Below are positions 43,579 through 51,482 of a stretch of DNA of 64,000 nucleotides, one piece after another; within the stretch, counting starts at the first letter, position 1; every line of letters begins with the position of its first letter. The notes under the pieces are model-generated. The model was not told the origin of the DNA and did no database searches. It saw only the letters and a program-made list of their open reading frames with translations. Source of the stretch: DASQMT01 sp963827335 (GTDB taxonomy: Bacteria > Actinomycetota > Thermoleophilia > Solirubrobacterales > Solirubrobacteraceae); contig CAWHAP010000001.1 of assembly GCA_963827335.1 (NCBI GenBank), positions 180,099 to 244,098 of the forward strand, written 5' to 3'. The translations under genes and the position numbers were made by a program.

Positions 43579-44046
43579 GTGATGCGCTACCACGTGCTGC
43601 GCCGGGAGCAGCGCCTGCCGGGTCCCCCGGACGCGGTCTTCCCGTTCTTCTCGGACGCCCGCAACCTGGAGGCGATCACGCCGCCGTGGCTGGGGTTCCG
43701 GGTCTGCACCCCCGCGCCGATCGAGATGCGGGCGGGCGCGCTGATCGAGTACCGGCTCAGGCTGCACGGCCTGCCCCTGTCGTGGCTCACGCGGATCGAG
43801 GAGTGGATCCCCGGGGTGCGCTTCGTCGACGCCCAGCTGGCCGGCCCCTACGCGCTCTGGCACCACACGCACGAGTTCGAGCCCGACGGCGCCGGCGGGA
43901 CGCTGATGCGCGACACGGTGCGCTACGCGCTGCCGTACTGGCCGCTCGGCGAGGTCGCGCACGCCCTGCTGGTGCGGCGCGACCTCGCGGCGATCTTCGC
44001 CTTCCGCCACCAGGAGGTGGCGCGGCGGCTCGTTACTCGACGGTGA
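43579..44046 (+). CDS. SRPBCC (START-like) ligand-binding protein
   Basis: The 155-residue protein is a Bet v1/START-fold cyclase- or dehydrase-like protein of the CoxG/YfiT group. Typical blocks are LPGPPDAVFPFFSDARNLEAITPPWLGFRV, ALIEYRLRLHGLPLSWLTRIEEW and a WHHTHEFEPDGAGGTLMRDTVRYALP core. It has a hydrophobic cavity and probably binds a lipid-like ligand; the function is unknown. GTG 43579 or ATG 43582 may start it. The end overlaps the convergent cupredoxin lipoprotein by 14 bases. Confidence 0.85.
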   Translation: MMRYHVLRREQRLPGPPDAVFPFFSDARNLEAITPPWLGFRVCTPAPIEMRAGALIEYRLRLHGLPLSWLTRIEEWIPGVRFVDAQLAGPYALWHHTHEFEPDGAGGTLMRDTVRYALPYWPLGEVAHALLVRRDLAAIFAFRHQEVARRLVTRR

Positions 44047-44449
44047 GCGTGCCCTTCATGCCGGCCTGCTCGTGGCCGCCGACGGGGCAGTAGTACGTGT
44101 AGGTGCCCGCCTTGAGGTCGACCGTGAGCGGCGGGGCGTCGCCGCCCGTCACCGTCTCCGTCTCCTCCTCGACGCCGTTGCCCTCGATCTCGACCGCGTG
44201 CGGCACCGAGGACGGGTTGCTGAAGTTGACCGTCACGCTCCCGGCCTTGGCCGTGACGTCGCCCTGCTCGAACTTGAGCGATCCGTCGGCCGGCGCGGAG
44301 AAGTCGAGCGTCTCGCCGCCGCCCCCACCGCCGTCCTCGGCGGGCGCCTGGGTCGCCTCGGCGGTCGCGGCGGGGGTCTCCTCGTCGTCCCCGCCACACC
44401 CGGCGAAGAGGGCCGTGGCGAGGGCCACGGCGATGAGCGTACGTCGCAT
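44033..44449 (-). CDS. Cupredoxin-like lipoprotein
   Basis: The 138-residue protein has a lipoprotein signal with the lipobox LFAGC, an acidic and Gly-rich spacer, and a small plastocyanin-like domain. Copper ligands are His in VPHAVEI, Cys in YYCPVGGH, then His and Met (EQAGMKG), a complete type 1 set. It should sit on the outer face of the membrane as an electron carrier or copper holder. AGAGGAGG lies upstream of the ATG. It follows an ECF sigma/anti-sigma pair in the same direction, so it may be one of that sigma factor's targets. Confidence 0.9.
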   Translation of the reverse strand: MRRTLIAVALATALFAGCGGDDEETPAATAEATQAPAEDGGGGGGETLDFSAPADGSLKFEQGDVTAKAGSVTVNFSNPSSVPHAVEIEGNGVEEETETVTGGDAPPLTVDLKAGTYTYYCPVGGHEQAGMKGTLTVE

Positions 44450-44517
44450 GCTGATGCCTCCTCTTGTCAATGGCGTCCTCCCGACAGACGCGCACCCGGG
44501 CGCGGGCATTCCCACGC

Positions 44518-45201
44518 TCACTGCACCTCTCCGGCCAGGATCTCGGCGTCGTTGGGCCGCCGGACCACGCGGATGCGCTCGTACTCGCCGATCCGCGCCG
44601 CGGTCGAGAGCACGACGTACGCGCGGCCGCGCGCGTCGGCGCGGAACGTGCCCGCGCTCGCGCTCCAGCCCGAGCGCTCGCAGCGGACCTCGTAGACCGC
44701 CTCGGCGCCGGGCGGCAGGCCCTTGACCCACAGGTGGACCTCGGTGCCGCCCCGGCCCGGCTCGAGCTCGGCGCGCGCCGACGCGCCCTGCGCGCCGCTG
44801 AGCACGAGGGCGTACTGGGCGCCCGTGGCCGCCCCCTCGTCGCTCTCGAGCGTCGCCGCGAGCGCCATGGCGCCGGCGCCGACCGCCGCGCCCGCGAGCG
44901 CCGCGGCCACGGCGGCGCGGCCGCGCGTGAGGCGCGGGAGGCCGCGGCGGCGGACCCGGCGCCGGAGGCCGCGCTCGCGCGCGACCCGGTCGAGCAGGCG
45001 CTCCTCGACGGCGGGCGGGGCGGCCGGGATCTCGAGCCCGTCGGCGCGGGTCAGCAGATCCGGCAGCAGGGCGAGGCGCTCGTGCTCGGCGGCGCACGCG
45101 GGGCAGGTCGCGAGGTGTGCCGCGACGGCGTCCCGCTCGCCCGGCTCGAGCGCGCCGAGCAGGTAGCCGCCCAGCTCCTCGCGCACGTGGGCGCAGCTCA
45201 C
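44518..45201 (-). CDS. Membrane anti-sigma factor (RskA-like, zinc-binding)
   Basis: The 227-residue protein has an N-terminal zinc anti-sigma domain (CAHVREELGGYLLGALEPGERDAVAAHLATCPAC; the H-x3-C-x2-C set is visible), one membrane helix at about 93-115, and an extracytoplasmic RskA-type C-terminal domain (YALVLSGAQGASARAELEPGRGGTEVHLWVKGLPP). It should hold the adjacent ECF sigma factor at the membrane until a signal is sensed outside. GTG at 45201 overlaps the sigma stop (GTGA), the usual coupling for such pairs. Confidence 0.92.
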   Translation of the reverse strand: MSCAHVREELGGYLLGALEPGERDAVAAHLATCPACAAEHERLALLPDLLTRADGLEIPAAPPAVEERLLDRVARERGLRRRVRRRGLPRLTRGRAAVAAALAGAAVGAGAMALAATLESDEGAATGAQYALVLSGAQGASARAELEPGRGGTEVHLWVKGLPPGAEAVYEVRCERSGWSASAGTFRADARGRAYVVLSTAARIGEYERIRVVRRPNDAEILAGEVQ

Positions 45202-45761
45202 GACGGCACCACCCCCATCTCCTCGAGGACGAGCCGGAGGGAGCGCAGCGCGTACCAGGTGCGGCTCTTCACGGTTCCGAGCGGCAGCCCGGTGTGGTCG
45301 GCGATCTCGCGCATGGTGAGCCCGCGGAACTGTGCCATGCGGATCATCTGGCGGTGCTCGGGCGTGAGCCGCTCGAGCGCCGCGGCGACCTGCCAGCCGA
45401 GCATCGCCTGCTCGAGCGAGGCGCCGCCCTCGGGGTCGTCGACCGGCTCCTGGAGCGGCAGGCCGGGCCGGACGGACGCGCGCCGGCGCGCGTCGATGAT
45501 CGCGTGCCGCGTGATCTGGTAGAGCCACGTGCGCACCGCGGCGCGCTCGGCGTCGTAGCGGCCGGCGTGGCGCCAGGCGCGCAGGAAGACCTCCTGCACG
45601 ATCTCCTCCGCGGCCCCGCGGTCCCCGAGCGCGTTGAGCGCGAAGCCGTAGAGCTCGCCGCCGTAGAGCCGGTAGAGCTCGCGCATGGCCGCGCCCGTCT
45701 CGTCCGTGCGGAGGCGCTCCACGAGCAGGGCCTCCTCGGTGCGCGGCGGCGGGGCGGGCAT
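45198..45761 (-). CDS. ECF RNA polymerase sigma factor
   Basis: The 187-residue sigma-70 family ECF factor has region 2 (about 27-92, YGGELYGFALNALGDRGAAEEIVQEVFLRAWRH and VRTWLYQITRHAIID) and region 4 (about 125-180, LERLTPEHRQMIRMAQFRGLTMREIADHTGLPLGTVKSR). It resembles the SigK-like group paired with RskA-type anti-sigma factors. The partner gene overlaps directly. Likely targets include its own operon and perhaps the cupredoxin lipoprotein; no consensus -35 was identified, so the regulon is inference. Confidence 0.94.
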   Translation of the reverse strand: MPAPPPRTEEALLVERLRTDETGAAMRELYRLYGGELYGFALNALGDRGAAEEIVQEVFLRAWRHAGRYDAERAAVRTWLYQITRHAIIDARRRASVRPGLPLQEPVDDPEGGASLEQAMLGWQVAAALERLTPEHRQMIRMAQFRGLTMREIADHTGLPLGTVKSRTWYALRSLRLVLEEMGVVPS

Positions 45762-45780
45762 CGGGCCGGTATACGCGCCG

Positions 45781-46293
45781 TCAGGCGGCCGGGTTCGCCA
45801 GCCGCGCGTAGAGGGCCTCGTCCGGCCGGCCCGCGTGCAGCACGCCGGCGTGGAACAGCGTCGGCGTCGTCGGCACCCCGGCGCGCACGCCGCCGCGGAA
45901 GTCGGCGCGGATCCGGTCGGCCACCGCGGGGTCGCGCCGGTCGGCCTCGAACCGTGCGAGGTCGAGCCCGAGCCGCTCGGCCCGCTCCCACAGATGCGGG
46001 TCCTCCAGCCGGCCCTGGTCGGCGAACAGCGCGTCGTGCATCGGCCAGAACGCGCCCTGGAGGCCCGCGGCCTCCGCGGCGCAGGCCGCGGGGAACGCGC
46101 GCGGATGCGCGGCCCGGACGGGGAAGTGGCGGAACGCCACCCGGATCGGGAGCGCCGCGAGGCGCAGCTCCAGCGCGGCGCAGAACGGGCACTCGTAGTC
46201 GCCGTACACGAGCACGGCCGGGCCGTCGCCGGGGCCGCGCACGTGATCGTCCGGGCCGACGGGGGCGACGGGCGCTGACGAGAGGCTCCCCAC
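45781..46293 (-). CDS. DsbA/FrnE-like thioredoxin-fold oxidoreductase
   Basis: The 170-residue protein has a DsbA-type thioredoxin fold: the active site CPFC in VLVYGDYECPFCAALELRL, a helical insert (ARFEADRRDPAVADRIRADFRGG) and the cis-proline loop VPTTPTLF. No signal peptide is seen, so a cytoplasmic role like FrnE, or a different thiol exchange, is more likely than periplasmic folding. GTG at 46293 begins seven bases after a minus-strand TAGCCT box (46306-46301), predicting a leaderless transcript. Confidence 0.88.
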   Translation of the reverse strand: MGSLSSAPVAPVGPDDHVRGPGDGPAVLVYGDYECPFCAALELRLAALPIRVAFRHFPVRAAHPRAFPAACAAEAAGLQGAFWPMHDALFADQGRLEDPHLWERAERLGLDLARFEADRRDPAVADRIRADFRGGVRAGVPTTPTLFHAGVLHAGRPDEALYARLANPAA

Positions 46294-46345
46294 CGGACGC
46301 AGGCTAGTGTTTGCGGCGGGCGGAGGACGTGGTAGGCAGGGGACG

Positions 46346-46699
46346 ATGACCGTGCAGGGGACTCGTGCCACGCACGAGGTCACGGTCGGCGAGGTCGAGG
46401 CGCTGCGCGCCTACGTGGCCGAGCTGGCCGGGCCCGGCGAGGCCGACGCGGCCGAGCGCCTGCTCGGGCAGCTCGCCGCGCTCGCGCAGCACCAGGACGG
46501 TAACGGCCGGGGCGAGCAGGTGCGGTTCACGCCGGTCCCCGCCGCCGAGGCGCTCGCCGCCCGCGCCGTCGAGGCGCTGCGCACCGAGGGCGAGATCCGC
46601 ATGGGCGCCCGCCGCTGGCGGCTTCACCGCCCGAGGGCCGCCAGGGCGTCGAAGAGCAGGTTGGCTCCGGGCAGGTCGCCCGGCGACGGCGCCTCGTAG
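46346..46699 (+). CDS. Small hypothetical protein
   Basis: The 117-residue acidic protein (MTVQGTRATHEVTVGEVEALRAYVAELAG, then LLGQLAALAQHQDGNGRG) is mostly alpha-helical and I do not recognise it. AGGGGA lies upstream of the ATG. Its last 25 residues are very basic and overlap the end of the convergent peroxiredoxin by 76 bases, an unusually long overlap. The conserved-looking part stops near RMGARRWRLHRP, so the basic end may be an artefact of a lost stop codon. Confidence 0.6.
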   Translation: MTVQGTRATHEVTVGEVEALRAYVAELAGPGEADAAERLLGQLAALAQHQDGNGRGEQVRFTPVPAAEALAARAVEALRTEGEIRMGARRWRLHRPRAARASKSRLAPGRSPGDGAS

Positions 46700-47088
46700 C
46701 TCCACCGCACGACGGCCCCGTCGTCGGTCAGCACGAGCGCGCGCTGCGGGAAGCCGGCCGGGTGCAGCACGCCGAACGCGCGGCAGGTCGCGCCCTTGGG
46801 CTCGAAGTCGGACAGCTGCTCGATCTCGATGCCGAGCTCCCGGCGGAACGCCTCCTGGGACCACACCGCGTCGCAGGACACGCCGTAGAGCGTCGCCCCG
46901 GCCTCGGCGAGGTCGGGCAGCACCTCGTTGTAGACGCTCAGCTGATCCGTGCAGACCGGAGAGAACGCGAACGGGTAGAAGACCAGGAACGTCGCGCGCC
47001 CGCGCAGGTCCTCGCGGGTGAAGGGCGCGCCCTTATGGCGCGCCAGCGTGAAGTCCGGTGCGGGCGTCCCGGCGGGGAGGACGGCCAC
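46624..47088 (-). CDS. Peroxiredoxin (AhpE/BCP-like)
   Basis: The 154-residue thiol peroxidase reduces hydrogen peroxide and organic peroxides. The peroxidatic cysteine is C46 in FYPFAFSPVCTDQL, and the conserved Arg near the C-terminal half is present. It resembles mycobacterial AhpE, a one-cysteine type; further cysteines occur near residues 72 and 102. GTG at 47088 follows rpsO by nine bases in the same direction, so it may be co-transcribed with the ribosomal protein gene. Confidence 0.92.
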   Translation of the reverse strand: MAVLPAGTPAPDFTLARHKGAPFTREDLRGRATFLVFYPFAFSPVCTDQLSVYNEVLPDLAEAGATLYGVSCDAVWSQEAFRRELGIEIEQLSDFEPKGATCRAFGVLHPAGFPQRALVLTDDGAVVRWSYEAPSPGDLPGANLLFDALAALGR

Positions 47089-47097
47089 GTGGGTGCG

Positions 47098-47367
47098 CTA
47101 GCGGCGCAGGCCGAGCTCGCGGATGAGCGAGCGGTACCCGTCCAGGTCCTTCTTCTGGAGGTAGTTCAGGAAGCGGCGGCGACGACCCACGAGCATCAGC
47201 AGCCCGCGGCGTGAGTGATGGTCGTGCTTGTGCTCCCGCAGGTGCTCGGTCAGGTGGTTGATCCGGCTGGTGAGCAGGGCGATCTGGACCTCGGTGGCCC
47301 CGGTGTCGCGCTCGTCCTTGCCGAACTTGGCCGTGATCTCGGCCTTCTCGTCTGCGGTCATCGTCAT
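47098..47367 (-). CDS. rpsO: 30S ribosomal protein S15
   Basis: The 89-residue protein has the exact length of E. coli S15 and its signature, FGKDERDTGATEVQIALLTSRI and HDHHSRRGLLMLVGRRRRFLNYL. S15 binds 16S rRNA and starts assembly of the platform. The ATG at 47367 overlaps the stop of the upstream diguanylate cyclase (ATGA), a rare coupling. There is no good ribosome binding site of its own, which supports coupling. pnp, its usual neighbour, lies 15 kb away. Confidence 0.98.
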   Translation of the reverse strand: MTMTADEKAEITAKFGKDERDTGATEVQIALLTSRINHLTEHLREHKHDHHSRRGLLMLVGRRRRFLNYLQKKDLDGYRSLIRELGLRR

Positions 47368-48278
47368 GTGCGACGAGGCAGGGTAGCAGGACCGCGGACC
47401 CGGTCCCGGCCCGCCTCCTTGGCGGCGTAGAGCGCTTCGTCGGCTCGCCGGACGAGGTCGTCGGGCTCCTCGTCGCCGGCCAGCACGGCCCAGCCGACGC
47501 TCGCCGTCAGGGCCACCGGGCCCTCGGCGTTCGCGACGGCGGCGCGCAGCCGCTCGGCGGCGGCGGCGGCGGCGACGGCGTCGCTGTCGGGGAGCAGCGC
47601 GAGGAACTCCTCCCCGCCGAGCCGGCCGAGCACGTCCTCGGCGCGCAGCGAGTGCTGCAGCGCGGCGGCTGCGGCGACCAGCGCCGCGTCGCCGACGCCG
47701 TGGCCGTGCTCGTCGTTGACGGACTTGAAGCCGTCGAGGTCGACCATGGCGACCGCGAGGGAGCGCCCGTGGCGCCGCGCGCCGCTGGCCAGCGCCCCGA
47801 GCTGCGTGAACAGGAAGCGGCGGTTGTAGAGCCGGGTCAGCGGATCCTGGAACAGCTGGGTCTCCATCCGCCGCGACTGCTCCACCAGCTCCTCCTGGAG
47901 GATCTTCGTGCGGCCGGCGGCCGTGATCCGCGCGCCGGCCTCGGCGATGCGCAGCGGCTCGATCAGCAGGTCCTGGGCGCCGCGTCGTATGAGGTCCTCT
48001 GCCGCCTGGGGCGACAGGTCGGCTGGGGCGATGACGACGACGGCGGTGCGGTAGATCTCGAGGTCGGCCTTGACGAGGTCCAGCAGCGGCAGGCCGTCGC
48101 GCTCGCACAGGGCCTGATCGGCGAGCAGCACGTCCGGGCGGCCCTCGCGGCTCAGCGAGAACGCCTCGGCGGCGCCGGAGGCCTCGATCGCGTCATGCCC
48201 GGCGGCGAGCAGGGCGTCGCTGATCCGACGACGGGGGCCGGCGGAGCTGTGGGCGACCACGACGCGCACGTCAGCCAC
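47364..48278 (-). CDS. Receiver-like/GGDEF diguanylate cyclase
   Basis: The 304-residue protein has an N-terminal receiver-like fold (1-120) lacking the usual acidic pair (VVVAHSSAG) and the active-site Lys (LIEPLR), so it is probably a pseudo-receiver. A coiled segment (KILQEELVEQSRRMETQLF) leads to a GGDEF domain with DPLTRLYNRRFLF and the active-site variant GGEEF (GRLGGEEFLALLP), which is compatible with cyclase activity. It should make cyclic-di-GMP. It lies between ribF and rpsO in a translation operon, and its stop overlaps the rpsO start. This position is odd and may tie c-di-GMP output to growth. Confidence 0.92.
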   Translation of the reverse strand: MADVRVVVAHSSAGPRRRISDALLAAGHDAIEASGAAEAFSLSREGRPDVLLADQALCERDGLPLLDLVKADLEIYRTAVVVIAPADLSPQAAEDLIRRGAQDLLIEPLRIAEAGARITAAGRTKILQEELVEQSRRMETQLFQDPLTRLYNRRFLFTQLGALASGARRHGRSLAVAMVDLDGFKSVNDEHGHGVGDAALVAAAAALQHSLRAEDVLGRLGGEEFLALLPDSDAVAAAAAAERLRAAVANAEGPVALTASVGWAVLAGDEEPDDLVRRADEALYAAKEAGRDRVRGPATLPRRT

Positions 48279-48350
48279 GGTACCCGCGCGGGGGCGCTCG
48301 CGGGCTGGGGTGCTCGCCCCAGACCGCCCGGCAGGTCCGTATGCGGACGA

Positions 48351-49241
48351 TCAGGCGGCGATGCGGCGCGTGGCGTCGACGTCGCGCTCCATCTGCTCGA
48401 CGAGCGCCTCGACCGAGTCGAACCGGAGCTCCCCGCGCAGGCGCGACAGGAACGCCAGCCGCAGCTCGCGTCCGTACAGATCGCCGTCGAACCCGAGCAG
48501 GAACGCCTCGACGAGCAGCCCCCGCCCGGTCACGAACGTCGGGCGCACGCCGACGTTCGTGGCCGCCGGCCACCAGCGCCACTCCCCGTCGAGCTCGACC
48601 GCGGCGCGGCAGGCGTAGACGCCGTGCCCCGGGTACACCAGCCCCGGCTCGGGGACGAGGTTGGCGGTCGGGAACCCGAGCGTGCGCCCGCGCTTGTCGC
48701 CGTGCGCGACCGGGCCGCGCAGCTGGAACGGCGACCCCAGGAAGGCGCCGGCGCGCTCCACGTCGCCGTCGGCGATGAGCCCGCGGATGTGCGACGAGGA
48801 GATGACCTCGCCGTCGACCTCGACGAGCTCGACCACGCGCGTGCGGAACGCGTCCTGGGCGCGGAGCAGCGCGACGTCGCCCTGCGCGCGATGGCCGAAG
48901 CGGAAGTTCTCCCCCACGCTCACCTGCTCGGCGCCCAGCCGGCCGACGAGCACGTCGTCGACGAAGGCCTGCGGCGTCTGGCTCGCGAACGCGCCGTCGA
49001 ACGGGATGACCACGAGCTCCTGCACGCCGAGGCCGGCGACCAGGTCGGCCTTGGCGGCCAGCGACGTGATCAGCAGCGGGGCCTTGTCCGGCGCGACGAC
49101 CGCCCGCGGGTGCGGCTCGAACGTCAGGACGGTGTCCGCGCCGCGCATCACCTCGCGGTGGCCGAGGTGGACGCCGTCGAACTCGCCGACGGCGACGTGG
49201 CGCCGGCGGGGCTGCGCATCGGGGAGCCAGGTGACCTGCAT
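48351..49241 (-). CDS. ribF: Bifunctional riboflavin kinase/FAD synthetase
   Basis: The 296-residue RibF makes FMN and FAD from riboflavin. The adenylyltransferase domain (1-175) shows VGEFDGVHLGHREV and ISSSHIRGLIADGDVERAG, and the kinase domain (about 180-290) shows HGDKRGRTLGFPTANL and PGHGVYACRA. ATG 49241 is used; a GTG at 49253 overlapping the truB stop is possible. The gene lies in the conserved infB-rbfA-truB-ribF-rpsO order. Confidence 0.96.
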   Translation of the reverse strand: MQVTWLPDAQPRRRHVAVGEFDGVHLGHREVMRGADTVLTFEPHPRAVVAPDKAPLLITSLAAKADLVAGLGVQELVVIPFDGAFASQTPQAFVDDVLVGRLGAEQVSVGENFRFGHRAQGDVALLRAQDAFRTRVVELVEVDGEVISSSHIRGLIADGDVERAGAFLGSPFQLRGPVAHGDKRGRTLGFPTANLVPEPGLVYPGHGVYACRAAVELDGEWRWWPAATNVGVRPTFVTGRGLLVEAFLLGFDGDLYGRELRLAFLSRLRGELRFDSVEALVEQMERDVDATRRIAA

Positions 49242-49252
49242 CGGTGGGTCCA

Positions 49253-50083
49253 CTAGCCGCGGAAGCCTACGACGGGCTTGAGCGTGCCGTCCCCACGCGG
49301 CTCGGCGAGGGCGATCAGCCCGTCCGCGTCGACGAGCCGCACGACCGCGCCGTCCGCCTTCCCCGAGCGAGGCGGTGACGAGGCCTCGGGCCGAGGCAGA
49401 ACCGCCACGCCGTGCCCCGCGCGGCGCGCGTCGTCGCCCTCCAGCGCGACCGCGGGCAGGAACGCGAGCGCGTCGCCCAGCGGCACGAGGCGGCCCGCGT
49501 CGGCGACCTCGAACGGGCCGATCGCCGTGCGCCGCAGCTCGAGGCAGTACGCGTCGCCGAGGTCGGCGATGAGCGAGCGGACGTAGGTCCCCGAGCCGCA
49601 CTCGATCGCGAACGCGGCCCGCTCCCCGTCGCGCCACAGCAGGTCGAAGCGGTGCACGTCGACCTCGCGCTCGGGCAGGTCGACCGGCTCCCCCTCCCGG
49701 GCCAGCGCGTAGGCGCGCCGGCCGCCAACGTGCACCGCGGAGTACGCCGGCGGGCGCTGGCGGATCCGGCCCGTGGGCAGGCGGAGCGGCTCGTCCGGGG
49801 CCCGGCCGGGCGCCGGCTCGCCCTCCGGATCGCCCGTGGCCGACGTCCAGCCCAGCCGGGCGACGGTCTCGTAGCGCTTGGGCAGGGCCATGAGGAAGCG
49901 CTGCACCCGCGTGGCCCGGCCGACCAGCACGAGCAGCAGCCCGGTCGCGAACGGGTCGAGCGTGCCGGCATGGCCGACCTTCGTCCCCCGGGGCAGCCGC
50001 CGCCGCTCCGCGGCCACCACGTCGTGCGAGGTGACGCCGGCGGGCTTGTCGACCAGCAGGACGCCGTCGTCCGCGGTGGTCAA
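49253..50083 (-). CDS. truB: tRNA pseudouridine(55) synthase
   Basis: The 276-residue TruB makes pseudouridine 55 in the tRNA T loop. The catalytic Asp is D43 in VGHAGTLDPFATGLL, and LLVDKPAGVTSHDVV and GTYVRSLIADLG are intact. It starts with TTG at 50083, overlapping the nrnA stop. Near the C-terminus the segment PRPEASSPPRSGK is encoded by a GC-rich palindrome (49379-49395) that is nearly identical to one inside nrnA, a likely small insertion. Confidence 0.96.
   Translation of the reverse strand: MTTADDGVLLVDKPAGVTSHDVVAAERRRLPRGTKVGHAGTLDPFATGLLLVLVGRATRVQRFLMALPKRYETVARLGWTSATGDPEGEPAPGRAPDEPLRLPTGRIRQRPPAYSAVHVGGRRAYALAREGEPVDLPEREVDVHRFDLLWRDGERAAFAIECGSGTYVRSLIADLGDAYCLELRRTAIGPFEVADAGRLVPLGDALAFLPAVALEGDDARRAGHGVAVLPRPEASSPPRSGKADGAVVRLVDADGLIALAEPRGDGTLKPVVGFRG
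49379..49395. repeat. Short GC-rich palindromic repeat inside truB
   Basis: CGAGGCCTCGGGCCGAG here differs by one base from the copy at 50290-50306 in nrnA. The match extends over about 29 bases (GGTG[A/G]CGAGGCC to CCGAG[G/A]CAG). Both encode a low-complexity RPEAS-PP loop, suggesting a small repeat inserted in frame in both genes. Confidence 0.6.
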
Positions 50084-51141
50084 AGCTGCCGTGCGAGCTG
50101 GGCGCGCAGGAACGCGACGAGCTCCGCGAACTCCATGTCGGTCGAGAACCCGGCGGCGCGGCGGTGCCCGCCGCCGCCGAGCTCGCGGGCGATCGCCGAG
50201 ACGTCGATCCGGTCGTCGGTCGCGCGCAGCGAGACCTTGCGGCGTGACGCCGCGGCCGGCGAGCGAAGCGGCGAGGCGCTAGCCGGTGGCGAGGCCTCCG
50301 GCCGAGACAGGTAGTCCTCCGGACGAGGCAGCAGCTCGCGGACCAGGCCCGCCACGGCGGTCCCCTCGACCGCGCGCAGGTGGTCGACGACGCCCTCGGA
50401 GTAGCTCTCGTCGGCGCCGGACAGCGCGTAGTCCTCGCGCGTGAGCTGCGTGATCGTGAGCAGGCCGCCGTCGAAGCGCTCGACGGCGCTGAGCCCGCGC
50501 GCGAGCAGCTCCAGCTTGCCCTGCGGCACGCCCTCGTAGAGGCGCCGGTAGATCGCGTGGACGTCGATGCCCGCGCCGATCAGGTCGGCGGCCATCTCGT
50601 GCGCGCGGGGACCGGTGTTCTCGTACATGAACTTGCCCGTGTCGGTCACGAGCCCGACGTAGAGCGCCTCCGCGATCGGCTGGGTGAGCGCGACGTCCAG
50701 CGCGCCCATCAGGTCCCAGATGACCTCGGCCGTGCACGACGCGTCCGGCACCACGTGGTCGACCGTGCCGAAGCGCGTGTTGTCGTGATGGTGGTCGATG
50801 TTGAGGATCCGCGCGGCCGCCTTCAGGCCGACCGCCGGGTTGCGGTCGATGTTGCCGCAGTCCAGGAAGACGACGATGCGGTCCTCGACGTCGTCCGGCA
50901 CCGCCGTGACGAGCTGCGGGAGCTGCAGGAAGCGGTACTCGTAGGGCAGCGGGAACTCGTCCGCCGACAGGTAGGAGACCGCATCCTTGCCCAGGGCGCA
51001 CAGCACCTGCTGCATCGCGGCGAGCGAGCCCAGCGCGTCGCCGTCCGGGTGCTCGTGGGTGGTGAGGACGAAGCGCTCGCCGGCGCGCAGCTCGTCGAGG
51101 ACGGCCTGGCGCGAGGAGGTGACGCCGTTGCGGGTGCTCAC
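50080..51141 (-). CDS. nrnA: Bifunctional oligoribonuclease/PAP phosphatase (DHH family)
   Basis: The 353-residue NrnA degrades nanoRNA and removes phosphate from 3'-phosphoadenosine 5'-phosphate. The DHH domain shows TTHEHPDGDALGS, FLDCGN and NIDHHHDNTRFG, and the DHHA1 domain ends ELGGGGHRRAAGF. Between them, the stretch SRPEASPPASASPLRSPAAASRR is a low-complexity insert encoded by the repeat at 50290-50306. GTG at 51141 overlaps the rbfA stop. The enzyme also clears pGpG in some bacteria, which would connect to c-di-GMP turnover here; that link is inference. Confidence 0.94.
   Translation of the reverse strand: MSTRNGVTSSRQAVLDELRAGERFVLTTHEHPDGDALGSLAAMQQVLCALGKDAVSYLSADEFPLPYEYRFLQLPQLVTAVPDDVEDRIVVFLDCGNIDRNPAVGLKAAARILNIDHHHDNTRFGTVDHVVPDASCTAEVIWDLMGALDVALTQPIAEALYVGLVTDTGKFMYENTGPRAHEMAADLIGAGIDVHAIYRRLYEGVPQGKLELLARGLSAVERFDGGLLTITQLTREDYALSGADESYSEGVVDHLRAVEGTAVAGLVRELLPRPEDYLSRPEASPPASASPLRSPAAASRRKVSLRATDDRIDVSAIARELGGGGHRRAAGFSTDMEFAELVAFLRAQLARQL
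50290..50306. repeat. Short GC-rich palindromic repeat inside nrnA
   Basis: CGAGGCCTCCGGCCGAG is the second copy of the repeat seen in truB at 49379-49395. A partial third copy (CTCCGGACGAGGCAG) follows at 50317-50331. All lie in the low-complexity loop between the two catalytic domains. Confidence 0.6.
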
Positions 51142-51482
51142 TCCCCCGCCTCCCGGTCGATCAGCTCGGCGATCCGCATGCCGCGCTCGGACGTGTCGTC
51201 GTAGACGAACTCGAGCGTCGGCGTGTGCTTGAGGCGCAGCTCGCGGGCGACGGCGCGCTGCAGGATCCCGTGGGCGGACCGCAGGCCCTGCATCGAGCGC
51301 TTGCGCACGCCGCCCTCGCCGAGCACGGACACGAAGACGCGAGCGCGTCGCAGGTCGGGGGCGGTCTCCACAGCGGTCACGGTGACGAATCCAACGCGTG
51401 GATCCTTGATGTCCTTGGTGATGGCGTCGGAGAGGACTTCGCGGACGGCCTCGTCCACCCGGCGCATGCGATCGCCGGTCAC
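51138..51482 (-). CDS. rbfA: Ribosome-binding factor A
   Basis: The 114-residue KH-fold protein assists late 30S maturation and cold adaptation. Family blocks are MRRVDEAVREVLSDAI, PRVGFVTVTAVETAPDLRRARVFVSVLG and LRLKHTPTLEFVYDDTSERGMRI. GTG at 51482 overlaps the ylxP stop and gives the usual VTGDRMRRVDE start; ATG 51467 is an alternative. It lies in the standard infB-rbfA order. Confidence 0.95.
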   Translation of the reverse strand: MTGDRMRRVDEAVREVLSDAITKDIKDPRVGFVTVTAVETAPDLRRARVFVSVLGEGGVRKRSMQGLRSAHGILQRAVARELRLKHTPTLEFVYDDTSERGMRIAELIDREAGE

